Under the pieces are notes generated by a model that had not been told where the DNA came from, did no database searches, and saw nothing but the letters and a program-made list of their open reading frames with translations. From Caldilinea sp. CFX5 (GTDB lineage Bacteria > Chloroflexota > Anaerolineae > Caldilineales > Caldilineaceae), in contig QWII01000046.1 of assembly GCA_021405325.1 (NCBI GenBank), positions 62,001 to 126,000 of the forward strand: a stretch of 64,000 bases of DNA, read 5' to 3'. Below, piece by piece: positions 45,979 through 54,286 of the stretch (position 1 is its first letter; each line of letters opens with the position of its first letter). The translations under genes and the position numbers were made by a program.

Positions 45979-47346
45979 TCACTTGATAGGTGGCGTATCT
46001 GTTTGTGCATGACGTAGCGCCAATTGCGCTTTGACCGCTGCCAGTTGTTTGCCATGCAACGGATAGGTCAGCAGTGCCAGAAAGGCCAAGGCGCAACCGG
46101 CGAAGGGTAGCCCAGTCATAAAGACGCGGAAGCCGGTGGCGACGCTCTCCGGCTGCACTTCCAGGCGCGTATTGTAGCCATAGGCCGGCGCAATGATGCC
46201 AAAGACCACGGAGACAATCGCTGCGCTTAACGTCACCACCAACCCGTTGAGACCAAAGTACATCCCCTCTCGACGCTGACCGGTTTTGACCTCGTCCTCG
46301 TCGATCACATCGGAGATGAGAACGTTGTCCATGAGAAAGATGCCGGCAAAGGCAATCCCAATCAAAAAGGCGGCGATAACGGCCCCTTGGAGGGATGTGA
46401 CAAACCAGAGCGACAGCGAGGCCAGCGCCGTGGCGGCATAGCCACAGAGCGCCGTCGTGCGCGGTTCAAAGCGGTTGGCAACGAAGACGCGCCAGGGGTA
46501 AAGTGCCAGCGCAGCGGTGACGAACGCCGTTCCTAAAATGATCGAAGTTTGGCCCGGCGGCGCGCCGATGCTGTATTTAATGTAAAAAATCATGCCAGTG
46601 GAGAGCGCGTTGGTCGTAACAAAACGCATGGTCTGCGCCACCGTCATCGGCAGAAAGCTGCGGTTGACAAAGGTCGCTTTAAAAGCCGCAAAGAACGAAA
46701 AATCCTCAGAAACGGCGGCCGTGCCTCGCTCAAACATGCCGCGATAGCCAATATAGCCGGCCACCGCCGCAATCCCGGCAAAGATAATACCCATAATGCC
46801 CCAGCCTAAGCGTTGCGCCAGGATCGGCGGCAGCGCCACCCCCATGAGCAGGGCGACCGTCAGAAAAATGTTCATACGGACGGCCACATCTGTACGTTCA
46901 TGATAACTGGGGAACATTTCCGGTAGTAGCGAGTAATAGGCCGTGCTGACGGCGGTGGCCAGCGCATCATAGAGGACGATGCCAACCACCATGTAGATAA
47001 GCAAGGCGACGGGGTGTTCATTCCCGTTGAAGGGCGCCAGCCAGAGTAGCCCAAAAACGATCATCCACGGCAGCGTCCCCAACCAGAGATAGGGCAAGCG
47101 GCGTCCCCAGCGCGTGTTGGTGCGATCCGAAAAATAGCCGATCAACGGGTTGTTGACGGCATTATAGATGGCGTAGAGCGTCAACGCCGTGGCGCTCCAT
47201 TGCGGTGGCAGCCGCTTCACATCGGTATAAAAAAAGAGTAACGAAACATTGACAACCTGCGCTGGAATCTGCATTCCCAGCATGGAAAGGGCATAGAGCC
47301 AACGCTGAGTGTTAGTTGATTGGGCGGGCGGCATGGTCAACCCCAT
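45979..47346 (-). CDS. GPH-family sugar:cation symporter
   Basis: 455 residues with about twelve membrane helices. CAGGAG lies six bases before ATG 47346. The SDRTNTRWGRRLPYLWLG loop is the signature of the glycoside-pentoside-hexuronide symporter family (MelB/YicJ). FYTDVKRLPPQ and NNPLIGYFSD also fit. It would import sugars or sugar acids with a cation. The neighbouring SDR and Gfo/Idh/MocA genes on the same strand are compatible with a hexuronate or sugar-acid route. Substrate is inferred. Confidence 0.86.
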   Translation of the reverse strand: MGLTMPPAQSTNTQRWLYALSMLGMQIPAQVVNVSLLFFYTDVKRLPPQWSATALTLYAIYNAVNNPLIGYFSDRTNTRWGRRLPYLWLGTLPWMIVFGLLWLAPFNGNEHPVALLIYMVVGIVLYDALATAVSTAYYSLLPEMFPSYHERTDVAVRMNIFLTVALLMGVALPPILAQRLGWGIMGIIFAGIAAVAGYIGYRGMFERGTAAVSEDFSFFAAFKATFVNRSFLPMTVAQTMRFVTTNALSTGMIFYIKYSIGAPPGQTSIILGTAFVTAALALYPWRVFVANRFEPRTTALCGYAATALASLSLWFVTSLQGAVIAAFLIGIAFAGIFLMDNVLISDVIDEDEVKTGQRREGMYFGLNGLVVTLSAAIVSVVFGIIAPAYGYNTRLEVQPESVATGFRVFMTGLPFAGCALAFLALLTYPLHGKQLAAVKAQLALRHAQTDTPPIK

Positions 47347-47664
47347 TGAATGCTCCTGGCGCTCTTGCGCGCCGAATGGTGATGAGAAATGATTCTGTCT
47401 GGTTTTGGTTGGTAAGGGCGAGGTTAAGGGTTATCTGTAGCTAGATAATAGCGCAAGGCGAGGGGAATGGCAAATTGTTAATAGATATACCTGCCATTGA
47501 TTAGCCGATGGTTCGGCTTTGCGAAGTATAGCCGAATCAAGTATGCTTATTGGCATTGACTGTCAATCAGCAGGATGCGCCATCACAAACCCGGTTTCTG
47601 CCAGAAACCGGGTTTGTGATGGCGCATCCTGATTAATCGCAACTGTGCCAAAGGTATTCTAACT
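47347..47664. other. Divergent intergenic region holding a long palindrome
   Basis: The 318-base gap between the GPH symporter (minus) and the MFS gene (plus) has no gene. The 61-base palindrome at 47571-47631 is its only notable feature. A GCCGATGG/AGCCGAAT word pair around 47500-47545 may be weak dyads. Confidence 0.5.
47571..47631. repeat. Palindrome with 30-base perfect arms, CCCGGTTTCT family, copy 2
   Basis: Bases 47571-47600 and 47602-47631 are exact reverse complements around a single central base. The inner part contains ACAAACCCGGTTTCT, identical to the arm at 12901-12915, and the flanking CAGGATGCGC extends the symmetry. It lies 34 bases before the MFS start, upstream of both divergent genes, so it is not a terminator. 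Confidence 0.9.
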
Positions 47665-48939
47665 ATGACAAGTGCTGTCTGGCAGCGTGGGGTGTTGCTG
47701 CCATTAACCTTTCCCGACTACCGCCGTCTCCTCATCGGCAATATGCTCTGGTGGCAGGGCTTTCACATGGAGATGGTCGTCATCGGCTGGCTGGTCTTTG
47801 ATCTAACCAACTCCCCGTGGCTGGTCTCGCTGGTCGGTTTTAGCCGCTCGCTGCCGTTGCTGCTGGTCGGCTTCTGGACCGGCCCCTTGATCGATCACTT
47901 TGGCCGACGCCGGATTATCATCGTCGCCCAAATCGCCAATCTTAGCGGCTATGCTCTCATGGCGCTGCTGGCCTGGAGCGGGGCTGCTGCGGTCTGGAAT
48001 ATTGCGCTGCTCTCCTTTGTGCTAGGTACCGCCTGGGCTATTGATTGGCCGGCGCGCCGGGCGCTCCTACCCGACATTGTGGGTAAAGAGCAGTTAGTCG
48101 AGAGCATGTTGCTCGATAGCATCATGGTTGGCGTTGGGCGCATTGTCACCCCTTCGCTGGCCGGCGCTTTGATTGCCTGGTATGGCGCCGCCGGTTGTTA
48201 TGCGGTCATGGCGTTTCTTTCCTTCATTGCCGTCTTGACCCTCAACACGCTGACCCACCAGCCCATCCCGCGCACCACCATGCGTCCCACCGCCCGTCCG
48301 TGGACGCTCATCGGTCATGGGTTGCGCTATGTGCGCCACAATGAGGTTATTCTGGCTGTTTTGCTGATTACCTTTGTCATGAACTTCTGGATCTTCCCCT
48401 ACACCACCCTGCTGCCGATCTTTGCCCGCGACATTCTGCACCAGGGGCCGTTTGGCTTGGGCATGTTGAGCACCGGCACCGGCATCGGCGCGTTTCTGGG
48501 GTTGCTGCTCATGCAGTGGATTCGCCGGCGCTATAGCAATGGGCTGATCTTTATTGTCGGCAGCGCCTGGATGTGTCTAGCGCTGATCGCCTTTGCCCTC
48601 TCCACCAACTACCAATTCTCCTGGGCGATGCTCTTTTTGGCCGGTCTTGGCATGTCCTGCTTTGGCACCTTGCAAAGCGCCATCATCTTGCTGACGGCCA
48701 GTGATGAGATGCGCAGCCGCGTCATGGGCCTGTTGGTGCTGGCAATCGGCTCCGATCCGCTTGGTCAACTGCTCATCGGCTCGCTGGCCGAACAATTTGG
48801 CCCCCAACTGACGCTGGTGGGTGAAGCCGGCGCCGCCGCTCTCGCCATTCTGCTCATTGCCATCTTTTTGCCGGCCTTGCGCCGACCGCGGGCCGAACCG
48901 ACGGTGGCCGCCGTTCCAGCAATGGCGACTGAGCAGTGA
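47665..48939 (+). CDS. MFS transporter, DHA3-like
   Basis: 424 residues with twelve predicted membrane helices. The N-terminal FPDYRRLLIGNMLWWQG and a short FGRRRIIIV loop between helices 2 and 3 match the DHA3 branch (EntS/MacA-type exporters). Ala-rich C-terminal tail. It converges on the DHA2-like MFS gene. No clear ribosome site; the palindrome lies 34 bases upstream. Substrate unknown. Confidence 0.83.
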   Translation: MTSAVWQRGVLLPLTFPDYRRLLIGNMLWWQGFHMEMVVIGWLVFDLTNSPWLVSLVGFSRSLPLLLVGFWTGPLIDHFGRRRIIIVAQIANLSGYALMALLAWSGAAAVWNIALLSFVLGTAWAIDWPARRALLPDIVGKEQLVESMLLDSIMVGVGRIVTPSLAGALIAWYGAAGCYAVMAFLSFIAVLTLNTLTHQPIPRTTMRPTARPWTLIGHGLRYVRHNEVILAVLLITFVMNFWIFPYTTLLPIFARDILHQGPFGLGMLSTGTGIGAFLGLLLMQWIRRRYSNGLIFIVGSAWMCLALIAFALSTNYQFSWAMLFLAGLGMSCFGTLQSAIILLTASDEMRSRVMGLLVLAIGSDPLGQLLIGSLAEQFGPQLTLVGEAGAAALAILLIAIFLPALRRPRAEPTVAAVPAMATEQ

Positions 48940-48968
48940 ATAAGGAAACGCAACAAAGGCATTGCTCT

Positions 48969-50294
48969 TTATAGCAGTTCATTGACCAAACCCACCCCAT
49001 AGATTGCTACCAACAACCCAAAGGCGCCCATAAACTGTCCAATCCCGCTGATTGCGCTGACTTCGGGCAACATGCCGGTCAAAAGCGTCACGCCGAGCGC
49101 AGCGCCCAAATAGCGGCCCAACTGCACCAAACCGCTGAGGACGGTTCGATCCGCACTGCTCACGGCATTTTGCGAGTTGATCAGCAGCGTCGCCATAATG
49201 CCGCCCAGCCCCAAACCAGTGACGACCGTGACGGCATAAAAGAGCGCCCAATAACCGCCGGCCATGGCAACATAGAGCAGCGCCGCGGCAACCAATGAAA
49301 CGCCCCAGAGGGCTTTGGTAAAAAGATTGCCCGTGAATGTAGCCATCAACCGACTGCCGGTGATCATCCCGCCGGCAATCCCGACCATCAACAGCAACAG
49401 GAGTTGGCTGCTCTCCATCGTCAGACCCTGTTGATGCAGAATGACGCCGCACAAGGGCAGCAAAGTGATCAGCCCATACATGAGGGCGCCCGTGATAATT
49501 GAGCTAATGATGGCGCTGCGCAGCGTCTTGGTCTGCAAGAAGCCCAGCTTGATCACCGGGTTGCGATGACGCGTTTCCGCCCAGACGAGCGTCAGCGCCG
49601 CAATGGCCGCGCCCGCAAGGAGTAAAACGCTGGTTAGCTCAAGGCGCCCCGCTTTGCTGACGACATTGGAGAAAGTGACCAGCAAAACACAGAAGGCGCC
49701 AAAGGCCAACCCGCCGCCAATATCAACCTCGCGCCAACGAATCGACGGCGCGGTCTGTGCGGTCTCCTTGGTGCGCGCCACCAACAACGTGGCGACAACC
49801 ACCACTGCCAGGGTGATAAAGAAAATCCAATGCCAGCCCCACTGCTTGGTGATAAAGCTGCCCAGAAGCGGACTCAACAGGATCGCCAGCAGTTGCACCA
49901 GACCGAAGATGCCAATCATGTTGCCACGCTTTTCTGCCGGGAAGAGATCGGAAATCAGCGCTAGTGAGACCGGTATGATCATCCCGGCGCCCAGCCCCTG
50001 AATGATCCGCGCAAGCACCAGCGTCGCCATCGTGGGCGCCACGCCCCCCACCAGCGTGCCGCCGGCAAAGAGTGCCATGCCCAGCAGGTAGAATTGCTTT
50101 TTGCCATAGAGATCGGCCAGCTTGGCAAAGATCGGAATCGTTAACAGCGAGGCCAGCAGATAGCCGGAAAAGACCCAACTATACAACGCGTCGCCGCCGA
50201 TCGCCGTGACGATCAAGGGCATCGCCGTCGCCAGGATCAGTTGCATCACACTGATCCCAAACATGCCAAAAAGAATGCCAACAAATTGCCGCAT
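48969..50294 (-). CDS. MFS transporter, DHA2-like drug exporter
   Basis: 441 residues, about fourteen membrane helices. The N-terminal ATAMPLIVTAIGG, FAKLADLYGKKQFY (motif A) and a motif C-like GLGAGMIIPVSLALISDLF suit the DHA2 multidrug exporter family. It is 21 bases after the phosphotransferase gene stop (same strand), hence probably co-transcribed with it and with the TetR gene. An efflux role beside a drug-modifying enzyme would be a coherent resistance pair. Confidence 0.86.
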   Translation of the reverse strand: MRQFVGILFGMFGISVMQLILATAMPLIVTAIGGDALYSWVFSGYLLASLLTIPIFAKLADLYGKKQFYLLGMALFAGGTLVGGVAPTMATLVLARIIQGLGAGMIIPVSLALISDLFPAEKRGNMIGIFGLVQLLAILLSPLLGSFITKQWGWHWIFFITLAVVVVATLLVARTKETAQTAPSIRWREVDIGGGLAFGAFCVLLVTFSNVVSKAGRLELTSVLLLAGAAIAALTLVWAETRHRNPVIKLGFLQTKTLRSAIISSIITGALMYGLITLLPLCGVILHQQGLTMESSQLLLLLMVGIAGGMITGSRLMATFTGNLFTKALWGVSLVAAALLYVAMAGGYWALFYAVTVVTGLGLGGIMATLLINSQNAVSSADRTVLSGLVQLGRYLGAALGVTLLTGMLPEVSAISGIGQFMGAFGLLVAIYGVGLVNELL

Positions 50295-50315
50295 AAAAGC
50301 CGTTCCTTCTTGGTT

Positions 50316-53033
50316 TTACTCCTCTTTGCATTCTACCCAGCCGCGTACGCCATCGACGCTGATTTTTTGCCCGTTGCGAATGCGCTTGGTGGCATCCACC
50401 ACCCCCACTACTGCCGGGATGCCATACTCCCGCGCCACCACCGAGCCGTGAGTCATATAGCCGCCTACCTCCGTCACCAGACCGGCGGCGTTGATAAAGA
50501 GCGGCGTCCAGGCCGGGTCGGTAAAGGGGGCCACCAGGATCTCGCCCGGTTTCACCAGCGCCTGTTGCGGGTCGAGGACAACGCGCGCGATGCCTTCAAC
50601 CACGCCAGCCGAGACGGGCGACCCCAGCAATACACCGGGGGGCGCATCGGTCTGCGCCAAATTCGCGGTGGGGATTTCGCCGGTGTTAGTGATGATGCGC
50701 GGCGGCGTCAGCGTCTGATAGCGCTGGAAGGCGGCGCGGCGTTCGGCGATCAAACCGGGGGGCGGCCCGTCGGCGCGTTCGCTCAGTTCCACCAATTCCG
50801 GGAAGCGCAAAAACCAAACATCGTCAACTTGGGCAAGGCGTCCTTCCGCCACAAGCTGTTGCCCAAAGGCAAGAAACACCGGCTTAATGAGGCCAAAGAG
50901 CCGCACAAGCCAGAATTTGTGATGCTCACGCGTCGGCAGCAACTGGCGGGTGGCTCGTGTCAGCCGTTTGACCAGGGGGGCGCGCAGCCAGCCCCAGAAG
51001 CCCCGTCTGGCCGCCGCCACCAGTCGCACTGCCGCCGCCTCCCCCTCCACGATCCATTGGTGCGTTTGCGCCCGTTGTGCGCCGGCCTCGCCATGTTGGG
51101 CGTTGCTCACCACCATCTGTAAGAGCGAGGTCGGATCTTCGTGCCAGCGGGGACGGCTCAAATCGATCTCGCCTGGCGCGCGCATCCCATAGCGCGCCAG
51201 AAAAGCACGCCAGACCGCCAAAAATTCTGGCCCGCCGGTTATCGTTGCTGCTTCAGTTAACCGCTGCCCAACTGGTACATCGGCCTGACTGAGCCGTTGC
51301 CGTAAGGCCGGCGACTGGCGCACAAGATCGGCCAGATCGGCCACGGCCAGATTCATTTCGTTCACCACATTGCCGTCCGCCCCGCGTGCGACTGCCAGCA
51401 AATCAGCGGCAACCTGTTGATCCTGCGCCGCCAGCTTCGCCAGGACGCGCCGCAACAAGCCGGGCGCCAGCAAGCCGGCAGCCACATAGGGAAACCACTC
51501 CCGAACAATGGCGGCAAAGATGGTGGACAGTTGCCGACTGACCACCTTGAGCCGTGCGGTTGCTGTTGGCGCTGCCGCCAATTGTGCTGCCGCCTGGGCG
51601 ATATGGGTATCCATCAATTGCTGCCCACGGGCGGTGATGTCATCGGGGTTAGTGATAAAGACATGCCACAGCGCCTTGCCAAAGGTGGCCGCCAGCCACC
51701 GCACGAGGGTAAGCGTTGACGCCGCTTCCCCGCGCGCTTGAAATTCCGGCCGCTGGACAAACTCGATCAGCGCTTGCGAAGCCAGGTGATCGGCATTGGC
51801 AATGACATAGGGAAACCGGCGACCAACCAGGCGATGGCGCAAGAGCAGAGAAAGATCAGCATAGATCCGACCGCCGGCGGTGGCGATATAGGGATTCTCA
51901 TAAGCATCCGCGGGCCGCCCAATCGGGATCATCATGCGGATCAGCGAAAGCGCCAGATCGGGCATGGGGTCGGTCATCATCTGAAAGTGCCCAAAGCTAA
52001 AGTAGGCATGAAGAGCATCATCACTGGGCGGCGGCGCCGGCATCGGGTAGAGCGTTGTGATGGGCCGGGCCTGGAGGACATACATTTGCTCGTCACGGAT
52101 GGCCCACTCAATATCTTGCGGTCGGCCATAATGTTGCTCGATTTTCGCACCAATTCTAGCCAGAGCGAGGATCTGTTCATCACTGAGTGCAGCTTGTTGC
52201 CGTTGATCCGCCGTCAGCGCTTCCTGACGCACTCCACCCGTTGGCGACGCCAGAATTTGCAACTGTTTGTCGGCCACTTGCCGTTTGACAATCTGCATTT
52301 GGCGTTTGTCCACCTGATATAAATCGGCGGAGACCAGCCCTGATACCAGCGCCTCACCCAGACCAAAACTGGCGTCAATCGAAAGGAGATGCCGTTGATT
52401 GGTGACCGGATCGGCGGTGAAGAGGATGCCGGCCACTTGCGGCTCGACCATACGCTGCACGACGACGGCGATGCGCACGTTCTGGTTATCCACATGCCGT
52501 TGCAACCGGTAGAGAATGGCGCGATCGGTAAAGAGCGAGGCCCAACAGTTGCGCACGCTTGCCAAGAGGGCGGCCTCTCCGCGCACATTCAAATAGGTGT
52601 CCTGTTGCCCGGCAAAGGAAGAATCGGGCTGATCTTCCGCCGTGGCGCTGGAACGCACCGCATAGGCGTACTCGTCCCCCAGCGCACGCCAGGTCGCGAC
52701 CACCGCCGCCGCCACGGGAGGCGGGATGGGGGTTTCGTGCAACTCGCTGCGCACTTCGGCCCCCAGTTGGCGCACGCTTTCCAGGTCAGCAGGCGACAGG
52801 GTCGCCAGCCGTTGTAACAGGCTCTGCTGCTTGGGGTAGACCGCCATAAAAGCGTCAAAGGCAACGGTGGTGACACAGAAACCGGGCGGCACTTGAAAGC
52901 CGGCGGCGGTCAACTCGCCCAAGTTGGCGGCCTTGCCCCCGACGAGCGGCAGGTCCGTCGCGCGCACCTGTTCCAGCCCTACAACCAGATTAATTTGATC
53001 GTTGGGTAATACTTCCGGCGTGCTCTGTTTCAT
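50316..53033 (-). CDS. Rifampin-phosphotransferase/PEP-synthase-like protein
   Basis: 905 residues. The N-terminal ATP-grasp part has LPLVGGKAANLGELTAAGF, YAYAVRSSATAEDQPDSSFAGQ, QRMVEPQVAGILFTADP and a closing QARPIT, as in PEP synthases and rifampin phosphotransferases (Rph). The C-terminal swivelling domain has GGYMTHGSVVAREYGIPAVVG with phospho-carrier His862. Rph transfers a phosphate from ATP to rifamycins; PEP synthase makes phosphoenolpyruvate from pyruvate. The order (ATP-grasp, then a long helical middle without a PEP/pyruvate TIM barrel, then His domain) fits Rph better, and the drug-efflux and TetR neighbours agree. Length is 40 residues above typical Rph. Substrate not proven. 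Confidence 0.82.
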   Translation of the reverse strand: MKQSTPEVLPNDQINLVVGLEQVRATDLPLVGGKAANLGELTAAGFQVPPGFCVTTVAFDAFMAVYPKQQSLLQRLATLSPADLESVRQLGAEVRSELHETPIPPPVAAAVVATWRALGDEYAYAVRSSATAEDQPDSSFAGQQDTYLNVRGEAALLASVRNCWASLFTDRAILYRLQRHVDNQNVRIAVVVQRMVEPQVAGILFTADPVTNQRHLLSIDASFGLGEALVSGLVSADLYQVDKRQMQIVKRQVADKQLQILASPTGGVRQEALTADQRQQAALSDEQILALARIGAKIEQHYGRPQDIEWAIRDEQMYVLQARPITTLYPMPAPPPSDDALHAYFSFGHFQMMTDPMPDLALSLIRMMIPIGRPADAYENPYIATAGGRIYADLSLLLRHRLVGRRFPYVIANADHLASQALIEFVQRPEFQARGEAASTLTLVRWLAATFGKALWHVFITNPDDITARGQQLMDTHIAQAAAQLAAAPTATARLKVVSRQLSTIFAAIVREWFPYVAAGLLAPGLLRRVLAKLAAQDQQVAADLLAVARGADGNVVNEMNLAVADLADLVRQSPALRQRLSQADVPVGQRLTEAATITGGPEFLAVWRAFLARYGMRAPGEIDLSRPRWHEDPTSLLQMVVSNAQHGEAGAQRAQTHQWIVEGEAAAVRLVAAARRGFWGWLRAPLVKRLTRATRQLLPTREHHKFWLVRLFGLIKPVFLAFGQQLVAEGRLAQVDDVWFLRFPELVELSERADGPPPGLIAERRAAFQRYQTLTPPRIITNTGEIPTANLAQTDAPPGVLLGSPVSAGVVEGIARVVLDPQQALVKPGEILVAPFTDPAWTPLFINAAGLVTEVGGYMTHGSVVAREYGIPAVVGVVDATKRIRNGQKISVDGVRGWVECKEE

Positions 53034-53118
53034 ACGCTCTTCCGCTTCCTCGGTTCAGGTAAATGATTGACGGCTTGGTGGGCAGGCAAGGACTTTTAGG
53101 ACTTAGGCAAGAGGCAAC

Positions 53119-53196
53119 CGGCCAGACCGCCGGGAGGTGGACACAAGCTGTTGTACCAGAGAAAGTTCATTTGCCCACCTCCCGGCGGTCTGGCCG
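53119..53196. repeat. Inverted repeat with 22-base perfect arms
   Basis: Arms at 53119-53140 and 53175-53196 (CGGCCAGACCGCCGGGAGG... and complement) enclose 34 bases. It lies between the TetR stop and the phosphotransferase start, both on the minus strand. In RNA it would make a very stable stem within the operon. Confidence 0.88.
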
Positions 53197-53246
53197 AGCG
53201 ACATCATCGTGGCTCGTCTTGCGGAAGTCCTATCTTTGAAATATCC

Positions 53247-54038
53247 TTATCCGTTCGCCGTACCAACAGCAAGACCATTCAGAAAAATTTGTACAATCAG
53301 CGCACTGATGCGCGCCGGTTCTTCCAATCGGATGTTGTAATGATTCGGGCCAAAGACCGTAAAGGCAAAAATTAATCCCAGGTACGCCAGGGCCACCTCG
53401 CGCGGCGGCGCACTGGTCTGGAGGCGTCCAGCCGCCATTTGTGCGGCAAAGAAGGTCGCAATCTGATCGAGCGTGTTGAGGGAGCCGCTGCGCAACCGTT
53501 CAATATAAGCGTGATCCGCCTCATTGCCGCTCAACAAGACGCGCAAAATATCGCGAAATTCGTAGGCGTAACCGATGAGCAGTGTGGTGAGGCTGAGGAG
53601 ATCGGCCATCACATCTTCAGTAGGTTGGGCCAGATCGCGCAGCATAGGGCGGGGCGATAGCTCTTCGATCATGGTGCGGATAAGCTGTTCCTTGTCGCCA
53701 AAGTGCCGGTAGAGGGTCGCTACGCCCACCGCCGCCTCCTCGGCGATCTGTTCCATGCCGGCATTGACCAACCCTGTGCGCCCAATGACGACGCGGGTCG
53801 CCTGTAAGATGCGGGTGCGCATATCACGCTGGGGAGGCAAGGGGATGCCTTGTTCCCGGCTCAAGCGTTGTAACAGGACAAGTTTTGACCCCACGCGCCG
53901 GTAGAGGGTGGCGCGTGGCACACTCGCCTTTTCGGCCAATTGATCCATCGTGAAGTCGTCGCCGACTTGGGCCAGCAGGTCGATGGCGGCTTGCAAAATT
54001 TGCTCGGTAATTGGGTCGGTTGGTGTTTGATATGACAT
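53247..54038 (-). CDS. TetR regulator with two tandem DNA-binding domains
   Basis: 263 residues. Two TetR-type helix-turn-helix units follow one another: residues about 10-58 (ITEQILQAAIDLLAQVGDDF, MDQLAEKASVPRATLYRRVG) and about 75-122 (RTRILQATRVVIGRTG, MEQIAEEAAVGVATLYRHFGDKEQL). A helical TetR C-terminal region follows. Normal TetR proteins have a single such unit in about 200 residues, so this is a fusion or duplication. ATG 54038 lies inside its own palindromic operator, with no ribosome site but a good promoter ending about where the ATG begins, so a leaderless mRNA is predicted. It heads a probable operon with the phosphotransferase and the DHA2 exporter. Confidence 0.88.
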   Translation of the reverse strand: MSYQTPTDPITEQILQAAIDLLAQVGDDFTMDQLAEKASVPRATLYRRVGSKLVLLQRLSREQGIPLPPQRDMRTRILQATRVVIGRTGLVNAGMEQIAEEAAVGVATLYRHFGDKEQLIRTMIEELSPRPMLRDLAQPTEDVMADLLSLTTLLIGYAYEFRDILRVLLSGNEADHAYIERLRSGSLNTLDQIATFFAAQMAAGRLQTSAPPREVALAYLGLIFAFTVFGPNHYNIRLEEPARISALIVQIFLNGLAVGTANG

Positions 54039-54074
54039 GATAGATAGTATACTCTATCATGTCATATCAGTCAA
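54028..54074 (-). promoter_or_regulatory. Leaderless promoter and operator of the double-HTH tetR
   Basis: On the minus strand TTGACT (54069-54074), a 17-base spacer and TATACT (54046-54051) form a strong sigma70 pair. The expected start of transcription falls on or just before the A of ATG 54038, so the mRNA would have no leader. A perfect palindrome with 17-base arms (54028-54044 and 54053-54069) and the 8-base centre TAGTATAC covers the -10 box, the start site and the first codons. Binding there should shut the operon off. Confidence 0.82.
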
Positions 54075-54286
54075 GGGGCAAAATCATAATAAAAATATTA
54101 TACTGAGGGGTTGCCACAAAGTCAACGGCGACAAGGCTACACTAGCCATTCCTGCGAACACTGCCTCTAGATGACTAGTAACATAACCAGGTCATGAGCT
54201 GTCCAGTGGGCCGAGGTAATTGTGTAGCCTTCATGGTAAACTGAAGGGTGGCTGCAAAAACTGAACAGCGGCAGCAAGGAGGTTCT

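Noticed and set aside
47571..47631. Palindrome as an intrinsic terminator
   Set aside because: It lies upstream of both divergent genes and has no T-run, so ending transcription is not its likely role.
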